NCBI RefSeq assembly: GCF_000224335.1
Contig: NZ_AFXZ01000034.1
Span: 1 to 64,000, forward strand
Length of the DNA: 64,000 nucleotides
Direction of reading: 5' to 3'
Source of the DNA: Bizionia argentinensis JUB59
GTDB lineage: Bacteria > Bacteroidota > Bacteroidia > Flavobacteriales > Flavobacteriaceae
Position numbers and translations under genes: made by a program. This document shows positions 37,713 through 48,238 of this stretch, one piece after another (the first letter of the stretch is position 1; the number at the start of each line of letters is the position of its first letter). The notes below the pieces were generated by a model that did no database searches, was not told where the DNA came from, and saw nothing but the letters and a program-made list of their open reading frames with translations.

Positions 37713-38573
37713 TTAGTTAAAAATTTCATTACAGGAATAAACGTCTTGTAATCGCACGCCTTTTTCTGTGTTTTTTACTGTAATTATTTCATTATGGGCG
37801 TCGTGCTCCAAAAATAAGTAATAATTATTATCTGCTGCCATTTTCAGAAATCTTTCTTTTTCGTCTAATGTCAGTAGTGGCCTTGTGTCATAGCCCATTA
37901 CAAAAGGTAATGGAATGTGTCCTGCGGTTGGTAATAAATCGGCTACAAAACAAATTGTTTTTCCTTTGTATTGAATCATAGGGATCATTTGCTTGTCTGT
38001 GTGGCCATCGGCATAAAAAATATCAAAGTCAAGTTCCGAATTCCGTTGGATATCGCCATTTGGGACATCTGTAAATTTCAATTGTCCACTGTTTTTAATA
38101 GGCAAAATATTTTCTTCTAAAAACGACGCTTTCTCACGGTTATTGGGTTGTGTTGCCCAATGCCAATGATCTTTGTTGCTCCAAAAATTTGCGTTTTTAA
38201 AGGCCGGTTCATAATCCGTATGGTCCTTGTTCCATTGAATAGCGCCACCACAGTGATCAAAATGTAAATGCGTCATAAACACATCTGTAATATCATTTCG
38301 ATTAAAACCGTGTTGTTTAAGAGATTTGTCAATAGAGTCATCGCCCCATAAATAGTAATAGCCAAAGAATTTATCACTTTGCTTATTACCCATTCCGGTA
38401 TCAATAAGTGTTAGCTTATCACCATCTTCTATTAGTAAACAACGGGCTGCAATATCAATCATATTGTTCGCGTCTGCAGGATTGGTGCGTTGCCAAAGTG
38501 ATTTTGGAACAACGCCAAACATAGCGCCACCATCAAGTTTAAAATTTCCGGAGTTAATAGGATATAACGTCAT
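37713..38573 (-). CDS. MBL-fold metallo-hydrolase
   Basis: 286-residue metallo-beta-lactamase-fold enzyme with the metal motif VFMTHLHFDHCGGAI (HxHxDH) and the later ligand His in FYADGHTDKQM. There is no signal peptide, so it is cytosolic. Sequence style is that of quorum-quenching-lactonase-like or general hydrolases; the substrate is unknown. It probably shares a transcript with the S8 protease 14 nt downstream. Confidence 0.88.
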   Translation of the reverse strand: MTLYPINSGNFKLDGGAMFGVVPKSLWQRTNPADANNMIDIAARCLLIEDGDKLTLIDTGMGNKQSDKFFGYYYLWGDDSIDKSLKQHGFNRNDITDVFMTHLHFDHCGGAIQWNKDHTDYEPAFKNANFWSNKDHWHWATQPNNREKASFLEENILPIKNSGQLKFTDVPNGDIQRNSELDFDIFYADGHTDKQMIPMIQYKGKTICFVADLLPTAGHIPLPFVMGYDTRPLLTLDEKERFLKMAADNNYYLFLEHDAHNEIITVKNTEKGVRLQDVYSCNEIFN

Positions 38574-38669
38574 ATCTGTGCAAATTACGAATTCATGCCC
38601 TATTACTGAAAAAAAGCGTACTATATTAGAAGTTTTTTAACATTTAATAAATACATCGAAGAAATAGGA

Positions 38670-38677
38670 TAAATTTG
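38670..38677 (+). promoter_or_regulatory. -7 promoter box for the DUF202 gene
   Basis: TAAATTTG matches TAnnTTTG, 40 nt upstream of the ATG. Confidence 0.4.
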
Positions 38678-38717
38678 TTACTGTGAAAAATTAAATTAAT
38701 TTTAGCAAAATCTAAAT

Positions 38718-39062
38718 ATGAAAACGCCATCAGCATTAAAGATTAGGAAAATGAATTTACTCCGCTTTGGACGTGATTTTAAACCCGATGATGAGGTAAT
38801 TTTAAGAGATTATTTAGCAATTGAACGTACGCGATTAGCTAACGAACGTACTTTATTATCGTATGTACGATCATCTTTATATTTGTTACTGGGCGGTATT
38901 GCCTTTTTACAATTAAAAGACTTTCCAGATTTTAAATATTTAGCCCTAGTATCATTGCTATTTAGTGCCCTATTTTTTATTATTGGTGTATACCGATTTG
39001 TATTATTGAAAAAGAGTTTGAAGAATTTGTATTATAATTCTGAAGCTAAAAGCGACGAGTAG
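38718..39062 (+). CDS. DUF202 family membrane protein
   Basis: 114 residues. RDYLAIERTRLANERTLLSY is the DUF202 signature, followed by two or three membrane helices (LYLLLGGIAFLQL and LVSLLFSALFFIIGVYRFVLL). Relatives include YidH of E. coli and the Vtc domain of fungi; function unknown. It precedes a SLC13 permease by 32 nt, probably in the same transcript. Confidence 0.88.
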   Translation: MKTPSALKIRKMNLLRFGRDFKPDDEVILRDYLAIERTRLANERTLLSYVRSSLYLLLGGIAFLQLKDFPDFKYLALVSLLFSALFFIIGVYRFVLLKKSLKNLYYNSEAKSDE

Positions 39063-39094
39063 TTTTTAAGTAGAAACATCTAATACGTGCCACT

Positions 39095-40867
39095 ATGAGT
39101 ATAAATCTCATTATTACGTTTGTCATTATTTTAATTGGTGTCTTTCTATTTGTTAAGGATTATTTTTCTATTGATACAACGTCCATTTTAATCATGGCGT
39201 TATTTATTGTATCGGGAGTTCTAAATCCAGAAGAAGGTTTTTCAGGCTTTAATCATCCGGCAACCATAACATTGGGCTGTATTTTTGTGGTCAGTGGTGG
39301 TGTATTTCATTCTGGAATACTGGACGGTTTGAGTTATAAGATTATTAAACTCGCCAAAATCCATTATGTCGTTGCGCTAGTTGTATTTTGCTTTATAACG
39401 GCCTTATTTTCTGCTTTTATCAATGATACTGCCGTTGTTGCGTTAATGCTTCCTATTGCTTTAACGGTATGCAGAGAAACTGGAATTAGTCCAGGAAAAC
39501 TACTCATGCCTATTTCATTTGCCGCACTTTTTGGTGGAACTTGTACTTTAATTGGAACATCTACTAATATTTTAGTTAGTAGTTATGCCAAGCAATACGG
39601 TTTGGAGCCTTTTGGTATGTTTGAGTTTAGCCAAGCGGCTTTATGCTTGTTGGTAATTGGATTTATTTACATATTTCTTATTGGCCCTTTTTTACTTCCT
39701 AAAAACAAACAACCCAATGCCTTAACTTTAGAGGCTAAGGAATATATTACAGAGTTGATGGTGGCCGAAGATTGTAGTGATATTGATAAAGCTATAAAAG
39801 ATTCTAAACTCACCAATGACTATAAAATTACAGTTTTATCTATTTTAAGAGGGTCTTTTTTAATGCATGATTTACTCCCAGAAACAACTCTTAAAGAAGG
39901 TGATATTTTAAAAGTTATGCTGCCGCCACAGACTATAAACCGGTTAATGGATATTAAAGGTTACCAGGTTGAAGGAACCCAGCGTATTAAAACGGCTGAA
40001 GATGATGCTGAAGCCTATAATATTTTTGAAGTGATTATTCCTTTTGGATCCGGTTTAGCTGAAGGATCTTTAAAATCATTGCGTTTTAACCGAACTCATA
40101 ATATGTCGGTTTTAGCCATTCGCCAACGTGGTGACGTTTTATTAGATAAACTAACTTCCGTTAACTTAAGAGAAGGCGATATGCTCTTAATTTTAGGAAG
40201 TAAAACTGAATTACGAAGTTTAGAAAACCAGAAACTGGTGGTTACACTTTCTGAATACGAAAAGAAAAAAACTAATTATAAAAAGGCCATTCCTGCCATA
40301 TTAATTGGGATTGGTGTGGTGCTTGCCGCAACTTTAAATATAACAACCATTTTAGTAAGTGCTATGGTTGGTGCATTATTAATGATTTTAACGGGCATTT
40401 TAAAACCTAAAGAAGCTTACCAAGCCGTTGAGTGGAAAGTTATTTTCATGATGGCAGGTGTACTGTCTATGGGAACGGCTTTGGAGAAAACCGGTGGTGC
40501 TACTTTAATTGCCGACGTAATTGAAAGAACTTTCGGTCAGTATAATGCTCATATTACTTTGAGTTTATTGTATTTGGTGACTTTTATTTCCACCAATTTA
40601 ATTTCCAGTAAAGCTACGGCTGCTTTAATGACACCCGTTGTAATCAGTTTGGCAGCTATTATGGAAGTGAGCGAACGTCCGTTTTTAGTGGCTGTTATGT
40701 TTGCCTGTTCATTAACGTTTATGACGCCTATGAGTTACCCTACCAATACAATGGTTTATGCGCCAGGGAACTATAAGTTTAATGATTTTTTAAAATTCGG
40801 TACACCTTTAAATATTATAATTTGGGCAGCTGCGTCCTTTGTTATTCCATATTTCTTTCCATTTTAA
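39095..40867 (+). CDS. SLC13/DASS family anion permease with TrkA-C domains
   Basis: 590-residue inner-membrane transporter with about 11 helices. The family motifs are FINDTAVVALMLPIAL and GTCTLIGTSTNILVSSYA, and again SSKATAALMTPVVI and MSYPTNTMVYAPG in the second half, as expected for the inverted repeat of this fold. Between them are two cytosolic TrkA-C domains (about residues 215-390, LPETTLKEGDILKVML and NLREGDMLLILG). Such permeases carry sulfate or dicarboxylates with sodium. The gene follows DUF202. Confidence 0.9.
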   Translation: MSINLIITFVIILIGVFLFVKDYFSIDTTSILIMALFIVSGVLNPEEGFSGFNHPATITLGCIFVVSGGVFHSGILDGLSYKIIKLAKIHYVVALVVFCFITALFSAFINDTAVVALMLPIALTVCRETGISPGKLLMPISFAALFGGTCTLIGTSTNILVSSYAKQYGLEPFGMFEFSQAALCLLVIGFIYIFLIGPFLLPKNKQPNALTLEAKEYITELMVAEDCSDIDKAIKDSKLTNDYKITVLSILRGSFLMHDLLPETTLKEGDILKVMLPPQTINRLMDIKGYQVEGTQRIKTAEDDAEAYNIFEVIIPFGSGLAEGSLKSLRFNRTHNMSVLAIRQRGDVLLDKLTSVNLREGDMLLILGSKTELRSLENQKLVVTLSEYEKKKTNYKKAIPAILIGIGVVLAATLNITTILVSAMVGALLMILTGILKPKEAYQAVEWKVIFMMAGVLSMGTALEKTGGATLIADVIERTFGQYNAHITLSLLYLVTFISTNLISSKATAALMTPVVISLAAIMEVSERPFLVAVMFACSLTFMTPMSYPTNTMVYAPGNYKFNDFLKFGTPLNIIIWAAASFVIPYFFPF

Positions 40868-41091
40868 GAGTCATATTTTAGATTTAACTAAAGTCTAATA
40901 AAAAAATGTATTGACGTTAAATAAAAAACCTTATTTTACCACAAAATTTAAAAATTCAAATTAATAATTAGATATACAGATATTAAAACAGTCGAACTCC
41001 ATTAGCAATTTTTAAGAATTAGAACTGTTATTAGCCAGGTTTAAAAGCCTAAGCGTCCATCTATATATGAATTACAAAAACCAATCATTAT

Positions 41092-42972
41092 ATGTTAGAA
41101 CTCGGTGGTATCATTATTTTAGGAATTTTAGCACAATGGGTAGCATGGAAACTAAAAATACCAGCTATTTTGCCTTTAATATTAATAGGTTTATTAGTGG
41201 GGCCTATTGCTCAAGAATTTTTAAGCGCCGACGGAACCAAATGGATTGAACCACGATGGAATGGGAATGAAGGTTTATTTCCCGGTGAAAGCTTATTTTA
41301 TTTTGTGTCGTTAGCCATTAGTATTATTCTTTTTGAAGGTGGATTGACCTTACGAATGGGGGAAATTAAAAACGTAGGACCAGCCATAACCAAATTAATT
41401 ACCATTGGCTCCATTGTTACATTTTTTGGAGCTGCTGTAGCCTCTCACTATATTTTTTATTTAAGTTGGGAAATTTCTTTTCTATTTTCAGCATTAATAA
41501 TCGTTACAGGACCAACCGTAATCACACCAATTTTAAGAAACATTCCGCTGAAAAAGGATGTCTCGGCAGTACTAAAATGGGAAGGTATTTTAATTGATCC
41601 TATTGGCGCATTAGTGGCCGTTTTGGTTTTCGAGTTTATTAGTGTGGATGCAGGTGGTGAATATACCAAAACAGCTTTTATAGAGTTTGGTAAAATTGTT
41701 TTATTCGGATTTACTTTCGGGTTTACCTTTGCACACGCCTTAAATTTTATCATGAATAAAAAATGGATACCGCATTATTTAATGAATGTATTCGCTTTAG
41801 CAGCCGTTTTAGCTGTTTTTATTCTTTCAGATATTTTTGCGCATGAATCTGGTCTATTAGCCGTTGTTATTATGGGTATGGTTTTAGGAAACTCCAATTC
41901 ACCATATTTAAAAGAGCTGCTTTACTTTAAAGAATCTTTAAGTATTTTGTTAATATCTATTCTGTTTATTCTATTAGCTGCTAATATTAATTATCAGGAA
42001 TTATTATTAATATTTAATTGGAATACCGTACTTCTTTTTGCTATTGTAGTATTTGTTTTACGACCAATTGGCGTGTTTATAAGCTCACATGGTTCTAATT
42101 TAAAACTTAATGAAAAACTATTTATTAGTTGGGTTGGACCACGTGGTATTGTAGCTGCTGGTATTGCCTCATTATTTGGATTAAAATTAGCAAGTGATGG
42201 TGTTCCAGGTGCTGAATACATTACACCTTTAGTGTTTATGATTGTATTAGGAACCGTGCTTTTAAATGCAACCACAGCACGCTGGTTTGCAAAATTAGTT
42301 GGTGTATTTTTAAATAAATCAGAAGGTGTTTTAATTGTTGGGGCTTCTAAAGTTTCTAGATTATTAGGGCACTATTTAGCAAATCACGGCAGACATGTAG
42401 TACTTATAGATAGTAACCAAAATAACATTGCCAAAGCGAAAGAACTAGGTCTAGAAGCTATAAACACCAATATCTATTCCGATAAGCTTATGGATAATAT
42501 TGAACTGAACGCCATGGGATATTTAATGGCATTAACGGGAAGTTCGGATATTAATAAATATGCGATTAATAAGTTTAGCAAGCAATATGGTGAAAATGGC
42601 TCTTTTAGGCTCCTAACGTCTACAGAAATGTCAGAGTCTGATGTTGTTCCAGGTGAGGGATTATTTTCTCATACAACCGATTATAGCTCGTTAGTTGCCG
42701 TTACAAATAAATACCCATCCATTCAAGAAATTACTTTAGAAGGTAAGGAACATTATGAGGAATTATTAAAAGTAGCTATTGACGATAAAGAGATTATTCC
42801 TCTGTTTTTAAAAGATACTAATGATGAATTGTTTATTATAGGATCGGAAAAGCTCAATTTGGATGATATTAAAGTTGACTGGGAACTAGTATATCTTGGA
42901 AAGCCAATTGATGTGGAGAAGCTTAAGGGGACAGGAAAAGCAGATCAAAAAGTGGATCAGAATGTGGATTAG
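41092..42972 (+). CDS. CPA1-type sodium/proton antiporter with TrkA-N domain
   Basis: 626 residues: about 12 membrane helices (1-400) with the CPA motifs VTGPTVITPILRN and HESGLLAVVIMGM. A C-terminal cytosolic Rossmann TrkA-N domain follows (GVLIVGASKVSRLLGHYLAN, about residues 410-540), which usually binds NAD or nucleotides and gates the transporter. It is a NhaP/KefB-like exchanger of Na+ or K+ for protons. A strong terminator follows 20 nt downstream. Confidence 0.92.
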   Translation: MLELGGIIILGILAQWVAWKLKIPAILPLILIGLLVGPIAQEFLSADGTKWIEPRWNGNEGLFPGESLFYFVSLAISIILFEGGLTLRMGEIKNVGPAITKLITIGSIVTFFGAAVASHYIFYLSWEISFLFSALIIVTGPTVITPILRNIPLKKDVSAVLKWEGILIDPIGALVAVLVFEFISVDAGGEYTKTAFIEFGKIVLFGFTFGFTFAHALNFIMNKKWIPHYLMNVFALAAVLAVFILSDIFAHESGLLAVVIMGMVLGNSNSPYLKELLYFKESLSILLISILFILLAANINYQELLLIFNWNTVLLFAIVVFVLRPIGVFISSHGSNLKLNEKLFISWVGPRGIVAAGIASLFGLKLASDGVPGAEYITPLVFMIVLGTVLLNATTARWFAKLVGVFLNKSEGVLIVGASKVSRLLGHYLANHGRHVVLIDSNQNNIAKAKELGLEAINTNIYSDKLMDNIELNAMGYLMALTGSSDINKYAINKFSKQYGENGSFRLLTSTEMSESDVVPGEGLFSHTTDYSSLVAVTNKYPSIQEITLEGKEHYEELLKVAIDDKEIIPLFLKDTNDELFIIGSEKLNLDDIKVDWELVYLGKPIDVEKLKGTGKADQKVDQNVD

Positions 42973-42990
42973 TTCCATTCGAAAACACAA

Positions 42991-43019
42991 AAAAAGCACG
43001 CTATTTAGCGTGCTTTTTT
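42991..43019 (+). terminator. Terminator after the antiporter gene
   Basis: AAAAAGCACGCT and AGCGTGCTTTTT pair perfectly over 12 bp with a 4 nt loop, followed by T residues. Confidence 0.9.
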
Positions 43020-43088
43020 ATTGTGTTAGATTTGTATTTTATGTTGATTTACGCAATTCTTTTTAAATAGTTTTAAGTCTAACTAAAA

Positions 43089-43121
43089 AGACCTCACAGG
43101 TTTTAAAAACCTGTGAGGTCT
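43089..43121. repeat. 33 bp perfect palindromic repeat, copy 2
   Basis: Identical in all 33 bases to the copy at 23644-23676: AGACCTCACAGGTTTT, A, AAAACCTGTGAGGTCT. It lies between the antiporter gene terminator and the convergent lepA gene. Confidence 0.9.
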
Positions 43122-43259
43122 GAAGCAATTTCTTATTTTATTTGTATATAATGACATCTCTAACTTTCGTTGCTAAATTCGTGCGAAAAGATTAATAGGC
43201 TTATGCTTCAAGCCATGAGAATCCTAACTGCGCCTGTCTGCCGAAAGGCATGCAGTATT

Positions 43260-45056
43260 TTAGTCGTTTAACTTTAAAACAGCCATAAACGCTTCCTGTG
43301 GAATTTCTACGTTACCAACCTGACGCATTTTCTTTTTACCTTTTTTCTGCTTTTCTAATAATTTACGCTTTCTTGAAATATCACCACCATAACATTTGGC
43401 AGTTACATCCTTTCGGAGTGCTTTAATAGTTTCACGCGCAATAATTTTTGCTCCAATTGCTGCTTGAATTGGAATATCAAACTGTTGCCTTGGAATTAGT
43501 TGACGTAATTTTTCTGTTATTTTCTTACCAATATCATATGCATTATCTGCATGAATTAAAGCTGATAGTGCATCAACTGGCTGTGCATTTAATAGAATAT
43601 CCACACGTACTAATTTGGAAGTACGTAAGCCAATTGGTGTATAATCAAAAGAAGCATACCCTTTTGAAACGGTTTTAAGTCGATCATAAAAATCGAAAAC
43701 AATTTCGGCTAAAGGCATATCAAAATTCAACTCAACACGCTCAGTAGTTAAATACGTCTGATTTGTAATAACACCACGCTTATCAATACACAGCGACATG
43801 ACGTTACCAACATATTCTGCTTTTGTAATAATAGTAGCCTTAATATACGGCTCTTCCACACGGTTTAAATATGAAGGATCCGGTAAGTCACTTGGATTAT
43901 TAACAATAACTGGCGTATCTGGATGCTTGTTTGTAAATGCATGATAAGATACGTTAGGAACTGTAGTAATAACGGTCATATCAAATTCTCTTTCAAGACG
44001 TTCTTGGATAATTTCCAAGTGCAACATGCCTAAAAATCCACAACGAAATCCAAAACCTAAAGCGGCTGAACTTTCTGGTAAAAATACTAAAGATGCATCA
44101 TTAAGCTGGAGTTTTTCCATGGACGCTCGCAAATCCTCATAATCTTCTGTATCAACAGGATAAATACCCGCAAAAACCATTGGTTTAACATCCTCAAAAC
44201 CACTAATGGCATTGGTTGTTGGGTTTTTAGCATCGGTAATTGTGTCACCAACTTTAACTTCTTTGGCTTCTTTTATTCCTGTAATTAGGTAGCCAACATC
44301 GCCAGCTTTTATTTCTTTTCTAGGAAATTGCTTTAAGCGCAAGGTTCCAACCTCATCAGCGTTATAGGTGTTTCCTGTGGCAATAAACTTAATGAGTTGT
44401 CCTTTTCTAATCGATCCGTTAATAACTCTAAAATAGGTTTCAACACCGCGAAACGGGTTGTAAACAGAGTCGAAAATCAAGGCTTGAAGCGGTTCATCTA
44501 CATTTCCTTTTGGCGCTGGAATACGCTCAATAATCGCCGTTAAAATTTCTTCAATACCAATACCAGTTTTAGCGCTGGCAGGAATAATATCGGCACGATC
44601 GCAACCTAATAAATCTACGATATCATCCATTACTTCTTCAGGATTCGCGCTAGGCAAATCAATTTTATTAAGAACAGGAATAATCTCTAAATCGTTTTCT
44701 AAAGCTAAATATAAGTTAGATATTGTTTGTGCCTGAATACTTTGAGCGGCATCTACAATTAGTAAAGCACCTTCACAAGCGGCAATAGATCGGGATACTT
44801 CATAGGAGAAATCCACGTGGCCAGGTGTATCAATAAGGTTTAAAACATATTCTTGACCTTTATAGGTGTAATCCATTTGAATAGCGTGCGATTTAATGGT
44901 AATACCACGTTCACGCTCCAAATCCATACTGTCTAAAAGCTGATTTTGTTGTTCACGTTCTGTAACCGTACCCGTAAAATCCAATAATCTGTCTGCCAAA
45001 GTACTTTTACCATGGTCAATATGTGCAATAATGCAAAAATTTCTAATGTGCTTCAT
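43260..45056 (-). CDS. lepA: Elongation factor 4 (LepA), ribosomal back-translocase
   Basis: 598 residues, the normal length. The Met at 45056 ([20 protein letters not shown]) is the start shared by the family; the upstream Met at 45089 only adds 11 residues. GTPase motifs are [28 protein letters not shown], and NKIDLPSAN. The C-terminal domain, ending [20 protein letters not shown], is specific to EF4. A -7 box is at 45087-45094. Confidence 0.97.
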   Translation of the reverse strand: MKHIRNFCIIAHIDHGKSTLADRLLDFTGTVTEREQQNQLLDSMDLERERGITIKSHAIQMDYTYKGQEYVLNLIDTPGHVDFSYEVSRSIAACEGALLIVDAAQSIQAQTISNLYLALENDLEIIPVLNKIDLPSANPEEVMDDIVDLLGCDRADIIPASAKTGIGIEEILTAIIERIPAPKGNVDEPLQALIFDSVYNPFRGVETYFRVINGSIRKGQLIKFIATGNTYNADEVGTLRLKQFPRKEIKAGDVGYLITGIKEAKEVKVGDTITDAKNPTTNAISGFEDVKPMVFAGIYPVDTEDYEDLRASMEKLQLNDASLVFLPESSAALGFGFRCGFLGMLHLEIIQERLEREFDMTVITTVPNVSYHAFTNKHPDTPVIVNNPSDLPDPSYLNRVEEPYIKATIITKAEYVGNVMSLCIDKRGVITNQTYLTTERVELNFDMPLAEIVFDFYDRLKTVSKGYASFDYTPIGLRTSKLVRVDILLNAQPVDALSALIHADNAYDIGKKITEKLRQLIPRQQFDIPIQAAIGAKIIARETIKALRKDVTAKCYGGDISRKRKLLEKQKKGKKKMRQVGNVEIPQEAFMAVLKLND

Positions 45057-45086
45057 ATACTGTTGTCTAGCATTATAACTAAAATG

Positions 45087-45094
45087 CAAATATA
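45087..45094 (-). promoter_or_regulatory. -7 promoter box for lepA
   Basis: The minus strand reads TATATTTG (TAnnTTTG), 30 nt upstream of the ATG at 45056. Confidence 0.5.
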
Positions 45095-45148
45095 ATTGTT
45101 TTATTATGCTTTAATTATTTATAGCAATTTATCTTATTTTATTTTAAT

Positions 45149-45165
45149 TTACGGGGAAACCGTAA
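45149..45165. promoter_or_regulatory. Inverted-repeat operator candidate upstream of the OMP gene
   Basis: TTACGGGGAAACCGTAA has inverted arms TTACGG and CCGTAA. A near-identical site is at 47878-47894, differing at only two central bases. It is 50 nt upstream of the outer-membrane protein ATG at 45216, a position fitting an activator or repressor site. Confidence 0.4.
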
Positions 45166-45215
45166 TTTTTAGAACAAAACTATTTTTATATTGCTGATTC
45201 AATTATTTATCACTC

Positions 45216-47633
45216 ATGAATATCAAGCAATTATACCTAATACTGTTATTTAGTTTAGTTTTTTCTTTTTCTTCTTTTTCACAGGATTACACAGTTTCTG
45301 GAAAAATAGTTAATTTAAAGCAACAGCCCATTGCTTATGCAAATATTTTGGTGCTTTCTAATCAAGATTCAACCGCTATAAAAGGCACAACTTCTCTGGA
45401 TGATGGCTCGTTTATAATTGGGAATATTACAAAAGAAAATTATTCCCTAAAAATTAGTTTTGTTGGCTTTAAAGATGTGTTTCTTCCTATTCAAGTATCA
45501 AATAGTAATCTAGTTTTAGATGCTACAATCTTAAAAGAATCTCCTGAATCACTTAACGAAGTTTCGATAACTGTAAATAAACCGACGCTTAAGAAAGAAG
45601 TAGATCGCCTTGTTTTTAATGTAGCAAACACTGCTTTGAGTGAAGGGAGTATGATAGATGTTTTAAGAAGTACACCCAGCGTTTTAATTCTTAATAATAG
45701 TATAACGGTTAGAAATGCAAAGCCAGCCGTTTATATTAACGATCGGAAAATACATCTCTCCGATGCCGAGTTGCTACAATTATTAGAAGGTACACCGGCA
45801 AATGCAATTAAATCTATTGAAGTTATTACCAATCCTTCTGCAAAATATGATGCCGATTCTGGCGTAGTTTTAAATATTGTTATGAGTAGAAACTTGGCAA
45901 CAGGTTACAACGGAGTTGCTTTTGCCAGCTATACACAAGGTACTTATGCGCGATACAATGCTGGTATTTCTAACTTTTATAAAACCGATAAAATAAACGT
46001 TTTTGCCAGCTACAGTTATAATGATTCCAAAATAGCACGTTCTAGTGATGAACGTGTTAATTATAGAGATAATGTTGGGATTAATGAACGCTGGATTTCA
46101 GATGTGGATCGAACAACTAGGTCTAAAACACATACGTTAAATACTAATTTTGATTATTTTATTAATGAAGAAAGCACCTTAAGCTTTGCTGCGAACTTAT
46201 TATACTTGCCAGAATATGAGTATATAACAACAGGGCAAACCAATGTGTTAGATGCGTCTTATAATCGATTGTATAATTTCAACAATAAAAACGATTCTAA
46301 TGATGATAAATATAATTTCGGATTTGATTTAGATTATGATTTGAATTTTGATAATGGAAGTAATTTATCATTAAACACACACTTAACAACCTATGATTAT
46401 GATCGCGATCAAAGTGTAAAAAGTGATTATTTTGATGTGAATAATACCTTTGATTATTCAAATTTATTTAATACTATTTCTAACCAAAAGACCCTTATTA
46501 GTACAGTTCAAGCCGATTATAGTATACCAATTTCAGATTCCTCATCCTTTATAACCGGCGTAAAAGCAAGCTTTATTAATACAGATAGCGATTTAAAGCA
46601 GTATGATTTAAATAGTGGTACGGCTATTTTTAATAATGCCAATTCCAATGCTTTCGAATACAAGGAAAGCGTATTTGCAGCTTATGCGAGCTATAGCAAA
46701 TCTTGGGAGAAATGGGATTTGAGCTTTGGATTACGTGCGGAGCAAACAAATACTGAAGGAAAATCTGTTGTTGACAATAGTATCACAAAACAAGATTATT
46801 TTGATTGGTTTCCAACCGCAAATATTAGCTTTCAGGCTTCTGAAGCTATTAGTGTCTATTCCAATTATAAACGTAGTATTGAACGCCCAGATTTTCAATC
46901 CCTAAACCCGTTTAAATTTTATTTAAGCGATAATACGTTAGTAACTGGAAATCCAAATTTACAACCTACCATAACCGATCATTTTGTGTTGGGTGCTTCT
47001 TTAAACAATAGCTTTTATGTTGAAGCTTATTATAAAGATATGGAAGCCAATTCTATGGAATTACCTATTCAAGATAATGCCAGTAACTTATTAGTTTATA
47101 CACCAACAAACCTAGCGCAAACTATAGATTACGGTTTTGATTTTGTAGCTATTTTCGATATTACTGCAAAATGGAATGTGTATGCTGTCACCTCTTTTTT
47201 AAACTGGTCCGAAAAAGCAACCATTAATAATTCCATTTTAAAAATGGATACTTGGTCCAATTATTCGGAGTTGAGCAATTCTTTTTCGTTTTTAAAGGAT
47301 AATAGTTTAACGGCTAATTTCTCATTAGTTTATTTGAGTAAATACCAACAGGGTTTTCAAGAAGTTGATGCACGTTTGATAAGTGATTTAGCTATCAAAA
47401 AAACCGTTTTTAATAAGCGTGGTGCGTTAACATTGTCCTTTGCAGATTTATTCAATACACAACACTATAATGTTAAATCGCGTTATTTAAATCAAGATAA
47501 CGCACGCCGATTAAACCAAGACAGTCGCTATGTAAAATTGGGCTTTAGCTATAAGTTTGGTAATACTAGATTAACAACAAATCAGCGCGTAAAAGACCTT
47601 AAAGAACGTTCGCGTTTGGAGAAGAAGGATTAA
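45216..47633 (+). CDS. TonB-receptor-like outer-membrane beta-barrel protein (OMP_b-brl_3 type)
   Basis: 805 residues. A signal peptide (MNIKQLYLILLFSLVFSFSS) is followed by a carboxypeptidase-regulatory-like domain (SGKIVNLKQQPIAYANILVL, about residues 25-110). A plug-like region is next (PSVLILNNSITVRNAKPAVY, NAIKSIEVITNPSAKYDADS), then a large beta-barrel with many aromatic strand ends. The tail has the usual ARRLNQDSRYVKLGFSYKFG before a charged end. It is probably an outer-membrane transporter or assembly barrel without a recognisable TonB box. It is not paired with SusD. An inverted-repeat site lies 50 nt upstream. Confidence 0.85.
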   Translation: MNIKQLYLILLFSLVFSFSSFSQDYTVSGKIVNLKQQPIAYANILVLSNQDSTAIKGTTSLDDGSFIIGNITKENYSLKISFVGFKDVFLPIQVSNSNLVLDATILKESPESLNEVSITVNKPTLKKEVDRLVFNVANTALSEGSMIDVLRSTPSVLILNNSITVRNAKPAVYINDRKIHLSDAELLQLLEGTPANAIKSIEVITNPSAKYDADSGVVLNIVMSRNLATGYNGVAFASYTQGTYARYNAGISNFYKTDKINVFASYSYNDSKIARSSDERVNYRDNVGINERWISDVDRTTRSKTHTLNTNFDYFINEESTLSFAANLLYLPEYEYITTGQTNVLDASYNRLYNFNNKNDSNDDKYNFGFDLDYDLNFDNGSNLSLNTHLTTYDYDRDQSVKSDYFDVNNTFDYSNLFNTISNQKTLISTVQADYSIPISDSSSFITGVKASFINTDSDLKQYDLNSGTAIFNNANSNAFEYKESVFAAYASYSKSWEKWDLSFGLRAEQTNTEGKSVVDNSITKQDYFDWFPTANISFQASEAISVYSNYKRSIERPDFQSLNPFKFYLSDNTLVTGNPNLQPTITDHFVLGASLNNSFYVEAYYKDMEANSMELPIQDNASNLLVYTPTNLAQTIDYGFDFVAIFDITAKWNVYAVTSFLNWSEKATINNSILKMDTWSNYSELSNSFSFLKDNSLTANFSLVYLSKYQQGFQEVDARLISDLAIKKTVFNKRGALTLSFADLFNTQHYNVKSRYLNQDNARRLNQDSRYVKLGFSYKFGNTRLTTNQRVKDLKERSRLEKKD

Positions 47634-48238
47634 ATTTAAGAGTTTGTAAACATTAAAAGGAAAACGTCTGTTTTTATAAACAAATGAATCTGAAGTTTGG
47701 GTTGTTTGAATATATATATCAGAACAGCAATCCTCTTAATCTTGCCATTCCAAAATTTACATACAGAATAGCACATTTTTTATATAAAACTCAAGTTTGG
47801 TTTTCATTGCTATTTTAATCTTTTTAACCCCAAAATCACTTTCCTGAATTTTACACAAATGCTCAAACTGATGCGTTTTACGGTTAAACCGTAACGAAAA
47901 AATGACTTTTCGATAAACGGCACATTTTTTCTTGAATTACCTTGGTTTTAGGTTTTCTTTTAATATATATTCGGTTTTTTAAGAGATAAGTGTTTGATTT
48001 TTAGCCATAATAATTGTGTTGAAAACAGTTTAAAAAGGCTTATTTAAATAGTAACATAATTTTTTATTACAGATTGGTAGACATTTGGAAACCGAAATAG
48101 AGCAATTTTAAAGACCATCCGACTTAATGAATATAAAAAAGAGAACGTAAATTGACTCTATGAAAGTGAAAAATGAAAGCCAATAACGGTCGAAAACTAA
48201 CCGCCCAAGACCTTAATGGGTAATTATATTTAAATAAT
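47634..48238. other. 605 bp intergenic region with an operator-like inverted repeat
   Basis: No convincing gene. On the minus strand, about 58 codons are open without a start (FKKKCAVYRKVIFSLRFNRK, then THQFEHLCKIQESDFGVKKI, ending near 47763). It may be a decayed or repeated coding-like element. The TTACGGTTAAACCGTAA inverted repeat lies within it. The rest is AT-rich leader for the 78-residue secreted peptide gene. Confidence 0.45.
47878..47894. promoter_or_regulatory. Inverted-repeat operator candidate, second copy
   Basis: TTACGGTTAAACCGTAA is palindromic except for the centre, and shares 15 of 17 bases with the site at 45149. It lies 345 nt upstream of the secreted-peptide gene. Confidence 0.4.

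Noticed and set aside
40868-41091. Possible riboswitch before the antiporter gene
   Set aside because: The 224 bp gap is AT-rich, and I could not find a conserved ion-sensing fold or a stem-terminator pair.
43448-43678. Plus-strand 76-codon ORF inside lepA
   Set aside because: It is antisense to a conserved part of LepA and has no family features.
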